Shown: positions 22,502-33,945 of the stretch, in pieces
Layout: every line of letters begins with the position of its first letter
Numbering within the stretch: the stretch's first letter is position 1
Assembly: GCF_016464425.1 (NCBI RefSeq)
Contig: NZ_JADDKQ010000001.1
Location: 310,001-374,000, forward strand
Length of the DNA stretch: 64,000 nt
From: Actinotalea solisilvae
GTDB taxonomy: Bacteria > Actinomycetota > Actinomycetes > Actinomycetales > Cellulomonadaceae
Direction of reading: 5' to 3'
Made by a program: the position numbers and the translations under genes
The notes under the pieces: generated by a model
What the model was told of the DNA's origin: nothing
Databases searched by the model: none
What the model saw: the letters and a program-made list of their open reading frames with translations, nothing else

Positions 22502-23977
22502 TCAGTTGCCGGTGAGCTTCTCGCGCAGGGCGGCGAGCGCCTCGTCCGAGGCCAGCGTGCCGCCGGCCTCCTCGACCGGGGCCGAGGAGTAGCTGGACGT
22601 CGAGCTCACGGAGCCGCTGTCCGAGCTGCTGCTCGACGCGTCCGCGTCGGCCTGCGCGGCCTCGGCGACCTGCTTCTTGTGAGCCTCCCAGCGCTCGTGG
22701 GCGGCGGCGTACTGCGCCTCCCAGGCCTCGCGCTGCGTCTCGAAGCCCTCGAGCCACTCGTTCGTCTCGGGGTCGAAGCCCTCGGGGTACTTGTAGTTCC
22801 CCTTCTCGTCGTACTCGGCGGCCATGCCGTACAGCGCGGGGTCGAAGTCCTCGCTGTGGGGGTCGAGACCCTCGTTGGCCTGCTTGAGCGAGAGCGAGAT
22901 GCGGCGACGCTCGAGGTCGATGTCGATGACCTTGACGAACGTGTCGTCGCCGACGTTGACGACCTGCTCGGGCAGCTCGACGTGGCGGACCGCCAGCTCG
23001 GAGATGTGCACGAGGCCCTCGATGCCGTCCTCGACGCGCACGAACGCACCGAACGGGACGAGCTTGGTGACCTTGCCGGGCACGACCTGGCCGATGGCGT
23101 GCGTCCGGGCGAACGCCTGCCACGGGTCCTCCTGCGTCGCCTTGAGCGACAGCGAGACGCGCTCGCGGTCGAAGTCGACGTCGAGCACCTCGACCGTGAC
23201 CTCCTGGCCGACCTCGACGACCTCGGAGGGGTGGTCGATGTGCTTCCAGGACAGCTCGGAGACGTGCACGAGCCCGTCGACGCCGCCCAGGTCCACGAAG
23301 GCACCGAAGTTGACGATCGAGGACACGACACCGGGGCGGACCTGGCCCTTCTGCAGGGTCTGCAGGAAGGTCGAGCGCACCTCGGACTGCGTCTGCTCGA
23401 GCCAGGCGCGGCGCGAGAGGACGACGTTGTTGCGGTTCTTGTCGAGCTCGATGATCTTCGCCTCGATCTCCTTGCCGACGTACGGCTGGAGGTCGCGGAC
23501 GCGACGCATCTCGACGAGCGACGCGGGGAGGAAGCCGCGCAGGCCGATGTCGAGGATGAGGCCACCCTTGACGACCTCGATGACGGTGCCGGTGACGACG
23601 CCGTCCTCCTCCTTGATCTTCTCGATCGTGCCCCACGCGCGCTCGTACTGGGCGCGCTTCTTCGACAGGATCAGCCGACCCTCCTTGTCCTCCTTCTGGA
23701 GGACAAGGGCCTCGACCGCGTCGCCGACCTTGACGACCTCGTCCGGGTCGACGTCGTGCTTGATGGAGAGCTCGCGGGAGGGGATGACACCCTCGGTCTT
23801 GTAGCCGATGTCGAGGAGGACCTCGTCCCGGTCGACCTTGACGATGGTGCCTTCGACGATGTCGCCGTCGTTGAAGTACTTGATGGTCGCGTCGATCGCG
23901 GCGAGGAAGTCCTCGGCCGAGCCGATGTCGTTGATCGCGACCTGAGGGGCCGACTTCGTCGGGGTGGAGATGGTCAT
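22502..23977 (-). CDS. rpsA: 30S ribosomal protein S1
   Basis: S1 binds mRNA at the ribosome and promotes initiation. The 491-residue product has four S1 (OB-fold) domains at about residues 36-105, 123-188, 209-277 and 294-363, the usual count for actinobacteria. Each shows the VKGGLI, FGAFVDLGGVDGLVH or FGAFVRVEDGIEGLVH type signature. The C-terminal 110 residues are acidic and then Ser-rich (SSSSSDSGSVSSTSS), probably disordered. The leader is about 135 nt from a recognisable promoter. Confidence 0.98.
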   Translation of the reverse strand: MTISTPTKSAPQVAINDIGSAEDFLAAIDATIKYFNDGDIVEGTIVKVDRDEVLLDIGYKTEGVIPSRELSIKHDVDPDEVVKVGDAVEALVLQKEDKEGRLILSKKRAQYERAWGTIEKIKEEDGVVTGTVIEVVKGGLILDIGLRGFLPASLVEMRRVRDLQPYVGKEIEAKIIELDKNRNNVVLSRRAWLEQTQSEVRSTFLQTLQKGQVRPGVVSSIVNFGAFVDLGGVDGLVHVSELSWKHIDHPSEVVEVGQEVTVEVLDVDFDRERVSLSLKATQEDPWQAFARTHAIGQVVPGKVTKLVPFGAFVRVEDGIEGLVHISELAVRHVELPEQVVNVGDDTFVKVIDIDLERRRISLSLKQANEGLDPHSEDFDPALYGMAAEYDEKGNYKYPEGFDPETNEWLEGFETQREAWEAQYAAAHERWEAHKKQVAEAAQADADASSSSSDSGSVSSTSSYSSAPVEEAGGTLASDEALAALREKLTGN

Positions 23978-24117
23978 TGAGTGTCGAGCTCCGATGCGGA
24001 CAGGGAGTAGTGCGGACAGGGATGGTGCGGGATGCGCCGGGCGGAGCGCGTCACCCGGTGGGCGAGCGCGGTCGGACCAGCAGACCAGCGCGACGAAGGC
24101 ACGTCACGCCGACCTCG

Positions 24118-24146
24118 ATCCTACGCGGTGCCGCGAAGGAGGGCAA
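24118..24146 (-). promoter_or_regulatory. Probable rpsA promoter
   Basis: On the minus strand TTGCCC (24146-24141) and TAGGAT (24123-24118) are separated by 17 bp, close to the sigma-70/HrdB-type consensus. The predicted start leaves a leader of about 135 nt before the rpsA ATG. Confidence 0.6.
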
Positions 24147-24167
24147 AGACGTCGGTCGCGCGTGCGC

Positions 24168-25193
24168 TCAGGCGAGCACCTGGGCCGCGCGCAGCATGTC
24201 CGCCGGCACGTGCTTGACCCGACCTGCGACCTCGGACAGCGGCACGAGCTCGATGTGCTCGCCGCGCAGCGCCGTCATCACGCCCGTCGTGCCGGCGGCG
24301 ATCGCGTCCATCGCGGCGACGCCGAAGCGGCTGCCGAGGATGCGGTCCGTCGGGGTCGGTGCACCGCCGCGCTGCACGTGGCCGAGGATCGTCACGCGCG
24401 TCTCGAACCCGGTGCGCTGCTCGATCTCGTGGGCGAGCCGCTCGCCGATCGCGCCCGCCACGATCTCGCCGAACTTGCCGAGCTGCGTGCGGTAGTCCAT
24501 CGACCCGCCCTCGCGCGGGCTCGCGCCCTCGGCGACGACGACGATCGAGAAGCTCGCGTGCGCGCGGTGGCGGTGCTTGAGGAACTTGACCACCTGGTCG
24601 ATGTCGAACGGCTCCTCGGGCGCCAGCACCAGCTCGGCGCCGCCGGCCATGCCCGCGTTGACGGCGATCCAGCCCGCGTGGCGGCCCATCACCTCGACGA
24701 CCATGACGCGGTTGTGGCTCTCCGCCGTCGTGTGCACGCGGTCGATCGCCTCGGTCGCGATGTTCACCGCGGTGTGGAACCCGATCGACAGGTCGGTCCC
24801 GGCGACGTCGTTGTCGATCGTCTTCGGGATCGCGACGATGCGGACGCCCGCCTCGGCCACCTTGCTCGCGGCGTGGAGGGTGCCGTCGCCGCCGATGCAG
24901 ATGAGCGCCTCGATCCGCTCGGCCTCGAGCGTGGCGAGGACGGCGTCGATGCCCCCGTTCTCCTCGTTCGGGTGGAACCGCGCCGTGCCCAGCAGCGTGC
25001 CGCCCATGGGCAGGACGTTGCGGATGTGCGGGCGCCCCAGCGGCATGACGTCGCCGTCGACGACGCCCTTCCAGCCGTTGCGGAACCCGATGATCGAGTG
25101 GCCGTAGGTGCCCTCGCCGTGCTTGACGACGGCACGGATCGCAGCGTTGAGGCCGGGGCAGTCGCCACCACCGGTCAGCAGTCCGACGCGCAC
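24168..25193 (-). CDS. pfkA: 6-phosphofructokinase (ATP-type by active site)
   Basis: PfkA phosphorylates fructose 6-phosphate, the committed step of glycolysis. The 341-residue product has the N-terminal GGGDCPGLN nucleotide loop, GGDGTL with Gly at the position (104 in E. coli numbering) that marks ATP users, and PKTIDND with Lys at position 124. This Gly/Lys pair is found in ATP-dependent actinobacterial enzymes, whereas PPi enzymes have Asp/Lys. The start is GTG at 25193, with GGAG upstream. Because the two residues point different ways in the broader family, the phosphoryl donor should be regarded as likely ATP, not proven. Confidence 0.93.
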   Translation of the reverse strand: MRVGLLTGGGDCPGLNAAIRAVVKHGEGTYGHSIIGFRNGWKGVVDGDVMPLGRPHIRNVLPMGGTLLGTARFHPNEENGGIDAVLATLEAERIEALICIGGDGTLHAASKVAEAGVRIVAIPKTIDNDVAGTDLSIGFHTAVNIATEAIDRVHTTAESHNRVMVVEVMGRHAGWIAVNAGMAGGAELVLAPEEPFDIDQVVKFLKHRHRAHASFSIVVVAEGASPREGGSMDYRTQLGKFGEIVAGAIGERLAHEIEQRTGFETRVTILGHVQRGGAPTPTDRILGSRFGVAAMDAIAAGTTGVMTALRGEHIELVPLSEVAGRVKHVPADMLRAAQVLA

Positions 25194-25360
25194 GAACGAG
25201 CTCCTTCAGTCGAGGGGGACGGAGCGGGTCCGACGCCCCGCTGCGCGCCCGCGGCTCCACCCTAGCGAGGGGGACCACGCACGACGCGGGCCGTCGGTCC
25301 CGTGGACGACGTCGCGGACGTGCCGCGTCGCGGCCCCCTGAGGTGCCGGTCAGGTGCCGG

Positions 25361-27109
<1,749 letters not shown>

Positions 27110-27114
27110 GCGGG

Positions 27115-28104
27115 TCAGCGTCCCCTCGTCCGTGGGTCGAGCGCCTCGCGGAGGGCCTCACCGAAGAGCGTGAACCCGAGGGCGGTGACCGCGATGCAGA
27201 AGCCGGGCCACAGGGCGAGCCGCGGGGCCACCTCGAGCTCGTTCTGGGCCTGCGTGAGCATGCGGCCCCACTCGGCGGTGGTCGGCGAGCCGCCGCCGAG
27301 GCCGAGGAAGGACAGCGCCGCGGCCTCGATGACCGCCGTGGCCAGCATGAGCGTCGCCTGCACGATGACGGGGCCGAGGCTGTTCGGCAGCACGTGGCTC
27401 ATGGTGACGGTGCGGCGCGACAGGCCGAGCGACCGGGCCGCGAGCACGTAGTCCTGCCCGCGCTCGGCGAGCATCGTCCCGCGCAGCAGGCGCGCGAAGA
27501 TCGGGATCTGCACGACCCCGATGGCGACGACCACCGCCGTGGGCGACTGCCCGACGACCGCGGCGATCGACACCGCGAGGAGGAGCGACGGGACCGAGAG
27601 CATGAGGTCCACCAGGCGCATCGTCGCGGTGTCGACCCAGCCGCCGAACGCGCCGGCGAGCAGGCCGAGGAGCGCTCCGCCCAGGAGCCCGAGCAGGGTG
27701 GACAGCACGCCGACGAGCAGCGACGCCCGCGCGCCCCAGATGAGCTTGGACAGCAGGTCGCCGCCGTAGCGGTCGAGGCCCAGCAGGTACTGGTCGGACG
27801 GGCCGGGGATGAACGTCGGCCGGATCTCGGCGCGGCCCGGCAGCGCGCCCTCGGCGTACGGCGCGAGGACGGGCGCGAGCAGGGCGACGAGCACGAAGAG
27901 GAGGACGATCACGGCGCCCGTGAGGGCACCGGGGTTGCGGCGCAGGCGGCGCGCGGCGACGCGCCAGATGCTCGCGCCCTCGTCCTGCGCGCCGCGGCGC
28001 GGGCCGGGGGCCGGTGCGTCGGTCGTCGGGGTGCCGGTGCCGGTCGGCAGCGCGACGCCCGACGGACCGCCCGCGGCGGGCGTGGCGCTCGTGGGGTCGG
28101 TCAT
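27115..28104 (-). CDS. Dipeptide/oligopeptide ABC transporter permease (DppC type)
   Basis: A 329-residue inner-membrane permease. An N-terminal cytosolic lead of about 55 residues rich in Pro, Thr and Ala precedes the first helix (LTGAVIVLLFVLVALLAP) and the conserved LGLDRYGGDLLSKLIWGAR (split here as LGLDRYGGDLLS and LIWGARASL). The EAA-type loop with ARSLGLS is visible near residue 230. The ATG at 28104 overlaps the DppB-type stop as ATGA. Confidence 0.92.
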   Translation of the reverse strand: MTDPTSATPAAGGPSGVALPTGTGTPTTDAPAPGPRRGAQDEGASIWRVAARRLRRNPGALTGAVIVLLFVLVALLAPVLAPYAEGALPGRAEIRPTFIPGPSDQYLLGLDRYGGDLLSKLIWGARASLLVGVLSTLLGLLGGALLGLLAGAFGGWVDTATMRLVDLMLSVPSLLLAVSIAAVVGQSPTAVVVAIGVVQIPIFARLLRGTMLAERGQDYVLAARSLGLSRRTVTMSHVLPNSLGPVIVQATLMLATAVIEAAALSFLGLGGGSPTTAEWGRMLTQAQNELEVAPRLALWPGFCIAVTALGFTLFGEALREALDPRTRGR

Positions 28105-29108
28105 CGGCGGGCTCGCATCCGGGGGTCGATGATGCCGTAGGAGACGTCCACCGTGAGGTTCGCCAGCGCGTAGACGACCGCGATGAACAGGATGAAGCCC
28201 TGCAGCACGGCGTAGTCGAGGTCGAAGACGGCGTCGGCCAGGAAGCTCCCGATGCCGTTGAACGCGAACACGGTCTCGGTCAGGACGGCGCCCGAGAGCA
28301 GCAGGCCGACCTGGAGGCCGATCGTCGTGGCGACCGGCAGCATCGCGTTGCGGAGGACGACCCGGCGGCGCAGGCGTGGCGGCTTGAGGCCCTTGGCCCG
28401 TGCGGTGCGCACGTAGTCGGCGCTCTGGACCTCGATCACGGACGCGCGCGTGATGCGGGCGATGATCGCGAGCGGGATCGACCCCAGCGCCAGTGCCGGG
28501 AGCACGAGGTGCAGGAGCGCGTCCCACGCGGCGTCCCACTCGCGCGTCAGCAACCCGTCGAGGACGTAGAAGCCCGTCGGGTGGGTGGCGATCATGGCCG
28601 GGCTCTGGCGTCCCGTCGACGGGAACCAGCCGAGCTGGACGGCGAACACGTACTTGAGCAGGAACGCGAGGAAGAAGACCGGGATCGTCACGCCGATGAG
28701 GGACGCGACGACGGTCGAGTGGTCGAGGAACCGGCCGCGGTACCGCGCCGCGACGTAGCCGAGCGGGATGCCGACGCCGATCGCGATGACCAGCGCGAGG
28801 GCCGTGAGCTCGATCGTCGCCGGGAACCGGGTGAGGAACTCCTCCAGCACGGGGAGCCGCGTGCGGCTCGAGACGCCGAAGTTGCCCTGGAGGAGCTGCC
28901 CGAGCCACCGGACGTACTGCTCGTGCAGCGGGCGGTCGAAGCCGTACAACGTGTTGAGCCGCTCGACCGCCTCCGGGGTGGCGCGCTCCCCCAGGAGGGC
29001 CGTTGCCGGGCCTCCCGGGAGAGCGCGCACCCACAGGAACAGCAGGATCGAGAGCCCGAACAGCGTCGGGATCAGCAGCGCGAGCCGCTGCAGGACGAGT
29101 CGGGCCAT
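28101..29108 (-). CDS. Dipeptide/oligopeptide ABC transporter permease (DppB type)
   Basis: A 335-residue permease with an N-terminal helix (ALLIPTLFGLSILLF), the DppB-type segment LYGFDRPLHEQY, and the EAA loop ADYVRTARAKGLKPP near residue 240. About six membrane segments are present. It follows the binding-protein gene by 3 nt and overlaps the DppC-type gene, so the four genes form one operon. Confidence 0.93.
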   Translation of the reverse strand: MARLVLQRLALLIPTLFGLSILLFLWVRALPGGPATALLGERATPEAVERLNTLYGFDRPLHEQYVRWLGQLLQGNFGVSSRTRLPVLEEFLTRFPATIELTALALVIAIGVGIPLGYVAARYRGRFLDHSTVVASLIGVTIPVFFLAFLLKYVFAVQLGWFPSTGRQSPAMIATHPTGFYVLDGLLTREWDAAWDALLHLVLPALALGSIPLAIIARITRASVIEVQSADYVRTARAKGLKPPRLRRRVVLRNAMLPVATTIGLQVGLLLSGAVLTETVFAFNGIGSFLADAVFDLDYAVLQGFILFIAVVYALANLTVDVSYGIIDPRMRARR

Positions 29109-29111
29109 CGA

Positions 29112-30785
29112 TCAGTCGTCGAGCGTGATGACGTTGAAGACCTCGTCCTGCACGGGCGACGCCGGGTAGTCGTGCACCTTCGGGCTGAAGGCGAGCGACG
29201 GGACCGGGTGCGCGAGCGGGACGCCGGGGAGGCGCTCGAGGATCGCCTCGTTGGCCGCCTCGTACGCCGCCGTCTGGTCCTCGACGCTCGTCTGGTAGCG
29301 CGCGTCGCCGATCATCTCGAACAGCTCGGGGTCGTTGAAGCCCCACTCCATCGAGGGCGCACCGAAGAACACGCCGATGAAGTTGTAGGTGTCGTTGTAG
29401 TCACCGGTCCACCCGAGCAGGTGCAGGCCGTGCTCGGCCGTGCCCTGCATGCGGTCGAGGTACTCCGGGTTCCACGGCTCGGGCACCGGGTTGACCGTGA
29501 TGCCGACCTCCTGGAGGTCGGCGCTGATCGCCTGGAACGTCTGCTCGGGCGTCGGCATGTAAGGCCGCGAGACGTTCGTCGGGTAGTTGAAGTCGATCGT
29601 CAGGGTCGACTTGCCGGCCTCGGCGAGCAGGGCGCGCGCCTTGTCGGGGTCGTACTCGTACGTCGCGACCTCGTCGCTCCAGCCCGCGACCGACGGCGGC
29701 ACGAAGTTCGTCGCGACCTCGGTGCCCTCGGGCAGCGTCTGGGCGACGAGCGCCTCCTTGTTGATCGCGTGCGCGATCGCCTGGCGCACCTTGAGGTCGG
29801 CGAGCTCGGGGTTCGCCTGGTTCATGCCCAGGTAGAGGATGTTGAAGGGCTCGCGGTTGACGATCTGGAAGCCCTCCTCCTCGAGCGCGGCGACGTCGGC
29901 CGGGCCGACGAGGTCGTAGCCGTCGATGTCGCCCGCCTGGAGCGCCTGGCGGCGCGCCGTGGCGTCGGAGATCACCGGGAAGACGATCCGCTGGATCTGG
30001 CCCGCCTCGCCCCAGTAGTCGGGGTTGGCCGTCAGCACGACCTCCTGGCCCGACGTCCACGACTCGAAGACGTAGGGGCCCGTGCCGGTCGGGTGCGCCG
30101 TCGCGTACTCCGGGAGGATCGGCGCGTCGGCCTCACCCGTGACGTCGTCCGCGCCGTACTCCTCCATCGCCGTGGGCGACTGCATGGAGAACGCCGGGAG
30201 CGAGAGCGCCGAGATGAACTCGGGCAGCGGGCTCTTCATGGTGATGACGGCCGTCGTCGCGTCGGGCGCCTCGCAGCTCTCGTACTTGCCCGTGCCGTTG
30301 AGCTCGGGGACGTCGCTCGTCGCGAAGCCGCCGTTCACCTTCTGCCAGTAGTACGAGAGGCTCTCGGACTGCTGGATGCCGGTGAAGTTGTTCCAGCGCT
30401 CGAAGTTGGCGCACACGGCCTCGCCGTCGAACGGCGTGCCGTCGTGGAAGGACACGCCCTCCTTGAGCTGGAAGGTGTACTCGAGGCCGTCCTCGCTCAC
30501 CTCCCAGTCCTCGGCGAGCAGCGGCGCGGGGTCGGCCGTGCCGGGCTCGGTGCCGACGAGCCCCTCGAAGATCTGCCGCGCGACGCGGAACGACTCGCCG
30601 TCGTTGGCGAACGCCGGGTCGAGCGACGCGGGGTCCGAGGAGGCCGCGAAGATGAACGTGTCGCGTCCGCCCTCGCCGCCGCCCTCGGTCTCGCCGCCGG
30701 TGGTCTCCCGGTCACTTGCGGCGCACGCCGTCAGCGCCATCGCTGCTGCGGCGGCCAGCGCCGTCACCTTCACTACGGTCCTCAC
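29112..30785 (-). CDS. Dipeptide/oligopeptide-type substrate-binding lipoprotein
   Basis: This solute-binding protein of family 5 delivers ligand to the permeases. From the GTG at 30785 the 557-residue product has a lipoprotein signal ending in LTAC. The mature part begins with an acidic Gly/Glu linker, then FIFAASSDPASLDPAF, and carries the family 5 motifs DGLEYTFQLKEGVSFHDG (here as YTFQLKEGVSFHDG) and VRQAIAHAINKEAL. An AGAGGTG precedes the start. Ligand specificity cannot be read from sequence. It is first in the operon and divergent from the methyltransferase gene. Confidence 0.92.
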   Translation of the reverse strand: MRTVVKVTALAAAAAMALTACAASDRETTGGETEGGGEGGRDTFIFAASSDPASLDPAFANDGESFRVARQIFEGLVGTEPGTADPAPLLAEDWEVSEDGLEYTFQLKEGVSFHDGTPFDGEAVCANFERWNNFTGIQQSESLSYYWQKVNGGFATSDVPELNGTGKYESCEAPDATTAVITMKSPLPEFISALSLPAFSMQSPTAMEEYGADDVTGEADAPILPEYATAHPTGTGPYVFESWTSGQEVVLTANPDYWGEAGQIQRIVFPVISDATARRQALQAGDIDGYDLVGPADVAALEEEGFQIVNREPFNILYLGMNQANPELADLKVRQAIAHAINKEALVAQTLPEGTEVATNFVPPSVAGWSDEVATYEYDPDKARALLAEAGKSTLTIDFNYPTNVSRPYMPTPEQTFQAISADLQEVGITVNPVPEPWNPEYLDRMQGTAEHGLHLLGWTGDYNDTYNFIGVFFGAPSMEWGFNDPELFEMIGDARYQTSVEDQTAAYEAANEAILERLPGVPLAHPVPSLAFSPKVHDYPASPVQDEVFNVITLDD

Positions 30786-30919
30786 ACGATCACCTCTCGT
30801 GGGTACTGCGAGTCGGGGGTCCTGCGTGCCCGGGCAGTCCGGACGGCCCGACGCTAACCACACCGTGTCACGCCTTTGTTACTGGTCGGTCACGTCAGGG
30901 ACTCGGCGAAACTACTGCC

Positions 30920-31789
30920 ATGGAACGCCTTTTGCCCAACCAGGCCCGTTTCGCCCACGTGCCCGTCGAGGCGGGCGGCGGGGCCGCACGCGGGTGGTGG
31001 GACGCCAACGCCGCCGACTACCTCGCCGAGCACGGGGACTTCCTCGGGCCGGCGGACTTCCGGTGGTGCCCCGAGGGTCTGCGCGAGCAGGACATGCGGC
31101 TGCTGGGCGACGTGACCGGCCGGCGCGTGCTCGAGGTGGGGGCAGGCGCGGCGCAGTGCACCCGGTGGCTCGTGGCGCGGGGCGTCGACGCGGTCGCGAC
31201 CGACGTCTCGGGAGGCATGCTGCGCGCGGGTCTCGCCCTCGACGCCGCCGCCCCCGGCGTGCGCACGCCCCTGGTGCAGGCGGACGCCCGGCGGCTGCCG
31301 TTCGCGGGCGCCACGTTCGACGTCGCCTTCACGGCGTTCGGCGCCCTGCCCTTCGTGCCCGACGCCAGCGTCGTCCACCGCGAGGTCGCGCGCGTGCTGC
31401 GGCCCGGCGGGCGGTGGGTGTTCGCCGTGACCCACCCGCTGCGCTGGGCGTTCCCGGACGACCCGGGCGAGCGCGGCCTCACGGCGATCCGCTCCTACTT
31501 CGACCGGCGGCCCTATGTCGAGACCGACGAGCACGGTGCCGTCGCCTACGCCGAGTACCACCGGACGGTGGGCGACCACGTGGCCGAGCTCGTCGGCGCG
31601 GGCTTCGTCCTCGAACGTCTCGTCGAGCCGCCGTGGCCCGAGGGGCACGACCGCACGTGGGGCGGGTGGGGCCCGGTGCGCGGGGCGCTGCTGCCGGGCA
31701 CCGCGATCTTCGTCTGCCGGCGCGCCGACCAGGTCCCCGGAGCGGGCCCCGCGGCGGCGGGACCCGCTCCGGGCCTGCCGGCGGGCTAG
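30920..31789 (+). CDS. Class I SAM-dependent methyltransferase
   Basis: The 289-residue protein has the SAM-binding motif I VLEVGAGAAQ (near residue 71), an acidic residue after strand 2 (VATDVSGGML), the motif III-like ADARRLPFAGATFDVAF and RVLRPGGRWVF. The early WWDANAADYLAEHGDFLG segment is seen in a branch of actinobacterial methyltransferases. The substrate is unknown. Its 3' end overlaps the convergent actP stop by 4 nt. Confidence 0.87.
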   Translation: MERLLPNQARFAHVPVEAGGGAARGWWDANAADYLAEHGDFLGPADFRWCPEGLREQDMRLLGDVTGRRVLEVGAGAAQCTRWLVARGVDAVATDVSGGMLRAGLALDAAAPGVRTPLVQADARRLPFAGATFDVAFTAFGALPFVPDASVVHREVARVLRPGGRWVFAVTHPLRWAFPDDPGERGLTAIRSYFDRRPYVETDEHGAVAYAEYHRTVGDHVAELVGAGFVLERLVEPPWPEGHDRTWGGWGPVRGALLPGTAIFVCRRADQVPGAGPAAAGPAPGLPAG

Positions 31790-33429
31790 TGGACGGAGGC
31801 CTTCTCGGCGCCCGCCCCCGTCAGGGACCGCACCTCCATCTCCGCGAACTTCTCCGGGTGCGGCTGCTCCTTGCTGAGCATCGTCCCGACGATCCCGAGC
31901 AGGAACGCGAGCGGGATCGAGACGATGCCGGGGTTGGACAGCGGGAAGATCGCGAAGTCGACCGACGTGTCCTTGATCATCGACAGGCTCGCACCCGTCA
32001 CCGGGTCGACCTTGCCCGAGACGACCGGCGAGAACGCGATGAGCACGATGCACGAGATCAGGCCGCCGTACATGCTCCACAGCGCTCCGGCCGTGTTGAA
32101 CCGCCGCCAGAACAGCGAGTAGATGATCGTCGGCAGGTTGGCGCTCGCCGCGACGGCGAACGCCAGCGCGACGAGGAACGCGATGTTCTGCCCCTGCGCG
32201 AAGATGCCCCCGACGATCGCCAGGATCCCGATGACGACGACCGTGAGGCGCGCGACGCGCACCTCGCCGTCCGGGTTGACCTCGCCGCGCTTGATGACGT
32301 TCGCGTAGATGTCGTGCGCGAACGACGCCGCGGCCGTGATCGTCAGGCCCGCGACGACCGCCAGGATCGTCGCGAAGGCCACGGCCGAGATGAAGCCCAG
32401 GAGCAGGACGCCCCCGAGCTCGTACGCGAGCAGCGGCGCCGCGGAGTTGACCCCGCCCGGCGCGCTGCGGATCGTCTCCGGGCCCACGAGCGCGCCGGCA
32501 CCGTAGCCGAGCACCAGCGTGAACAGGTAGAAGGCGCCGATGAGCCAGATCGCCCAGACCACGGACCGACGCGCCTCCTTGGCCGACGGCACGGTGTAGA
32601 AGCGCATGAGCACGTGCGGCAGGCCGGCCGTGCCGAGGACCAGCGCGAGGGCCAGCGACAGGAAGTCGATCCGCGTGAGCGCGGACACGCCGTACTGCTT
32701 GCCGGGCTCGATGAGCGCCTCGCCGCCCTCGCCGCCCGCGTCGACCGCCGCCTGGAGCAGGGCCGAGAGGTTGAGGCCGAACTTCGCCATGACCCAGATG
32801 CTCATGACGAGCGCCCCGGCGATGAGCAGCACGGCCTTGACGATCTGGACCCAGGTCGTGCCCTTCATGCCCCCGACGAGCACGTAGAGGATCATGAGCG
32901 CGCCGACGACGGCGATGACCGCGCTCTGACCGGCCGTGGTGTCGATCCCGAGCAGGAGGGCGACGAGCCCGCCGGCGCCCGCCATCTGCGCGAGCAGGTA
33001 GAAGAAGACGACCATGAGGGTCGCGAGCGCCGCCGCCATCCGGACCGGCCGCTGCCGGAGCCGGAACGACAGGACGTCGGCCATCGTGAAGCGGCCCGTG
33101 TTGCGCAGGAGCTCGGCGACGAGCAGGAGCGCGACGAGCCACGCGACGAGGAAGCCGATGGAGTACAGGAAGCCGTCGTAGCCGTTGAGCGCGATGGCCC
33201 CGGCGATCCCGAGGAAGCTCGCGGCCGAGAGGTAGTCGCCCGCGATCGCGGTGCCGTTCTGCGGCCCGGTGAAGGACCGTCCGGCGGCGTAGTAGTCCGC
33301 CGCGGTCCGGTTGTTGCGCGACGCCCGGAACACGATGACGAGGGTCACGAGGACGAACGCCCCGAAGATCCCGATGTTGACGCCCGGGTCGCCGATCTGC
33401 TCGGCCTCGGCGGCGGTGCGCAGGATCAC
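31786..33429 (-). CDS. actP: Cation/acetate symporter ActP-like (SSS family)
   Basis: ActP imports acetate and other short monocarboxylates with a cation. The 547-residue protein has about 13 membrane segments and the solute:sodium symporter signature region, including AGRSFTGPQNGTAIAGDYLS near residue 50 and GTAGLPHVLMRFY near residue 270. It overlaps the upstream DUF485 gene by ATGA, the usual yjcH-actP pairing. There is no acetyl-CoA synthetase gene in the window. Confidence 0.94.
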   Translation of the reverse strand: MILRTAAEAEQIGDPGVNIGIFGAFVLVTLVIVFRASRNNRTAADYYAAGRSFTGPQNGTAIAGDYLSAASFLGIAGAIALNGYDGFLYSIGFLVAWLVALLLVAELLRNTGRFTMADVLSFRLRQRPVRMAAALATLMVVFFYLLAQMAGAGGLVALLLGIDTTAGQSAVIAVVGALMILYVLVGGMKGTTWVQIVKAVLLIAGALVMSIWVMAKFGLNLSALLQAAVDAGGEGGEALIEPGKQYGVSALTRIDFLSLALALVLGTAGLPHVLMRFYTVPSAKEARRSVVWAIWLIGAFYLFTLVLGYGAGALVGPETIRSAPGGVNSAAPLLAYELGGVLLLGFISAVAFATILAVVAGLTITAAASFAHDIYANVIKRGEVNPDGEVRVARLTVVVIGILAIVGGIFAQGQNIAFLVALAFAVAASANLPTIIYSLFWRRFNTAGALWSMYGGLISCIVLIAFSPVVSGKVDPVTGASLSMIKDTSVDFAIFPLSNPGIVSIPLAFLLGIVGTMLSKEQPHPEKFAEMEVRSLTGAGAEKASVH

Positions 33430-33761
33430 CGGACCTCCCCCGTCTCGATGTGACGGCGGAGCCGGTCCGCGACCGCGTCCTGCTTCTTGTTCGCCCAGCT
33501 CGCGTAGATCATCGTGATCGCGAAGGTCGAGACGAACTGCGCGAGCCCGAAGAGCAGCCCGACCGTGATGGTCCCGACGACGCGCGTGCTCATGAAGTCG
33601 TGCGCGTACGCGGCCAGGAGGACGTAGAGGAAGTACCAGACGAGGAAGAACGCCGTCATCGGGAAGACGAAGTTGCGGAACCTGCGGCGCAGGTCCTGGA
33701 ACTCCTGCGATCTCTGCACGCGTTGGTAGTCGGTCTCAGACGGTTCGAGGACCTCGGACAT
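33426..33761 (-). CDS. DUF485 membrane protein (YjcH-like)
   Basis: A small partner protein almost always encoded before ActP-type symporters. The 111 residues contain two transmembrane helices (about 34-52 and 66-88) and the family motif RRRFRNFVFPMTAFFLVWYF. An ATGA overlap with actP indicates coupled translation. Its function is not established. Confidence 0.9.
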   Translation of the reverse strand: MSEVLEPSETDYQRVQRSQEFQDLRRRFRNFVFPMTAFFLVWYFLYVLLAAYAHDFMSTRVVGTITVGLLFGLAQFVSTFAITMIYASWANKKQDAVADRLRRHIETGEVR

Positions 33762-33867
33762 GCTGCCTCCGGGTGTGTCTGGGTGGCGACGCTGCCACTG
33801 CGCGAGCCAGTGTGGCCCAGGTCACTCCCGGACGCGACCCTCCGGCGGCGTCGCGTTCGCCATTTGG

Positions 33868-33901
33868 TCACTCACCGAACGAAACCCGTTCGGCCCAGTG
33901 A
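33868..33901 (-). terminator. Terminator after polA
   Basis: CCGAACG and CGTTCGG form a perfect 7-bp stem around AAACC, and outer TCAC/GTGA arms can extend it. It lies 45 nt after the polA stop, upstream of the DUF485 gene. Confidence 0.6.
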
Positions 33902-33945
33902 CGCGCCCGGGCGACCCGCCCGCCGACCCGGCTCGACGACCTGGC

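Noticed and set aside
25340..25360. Short direct repeat after the fused ABC ATPase gene
   Set aside because: Two copies of AGGTGCCGGTCA-like sequence lie in tandem but form no hairpin and match no known element.
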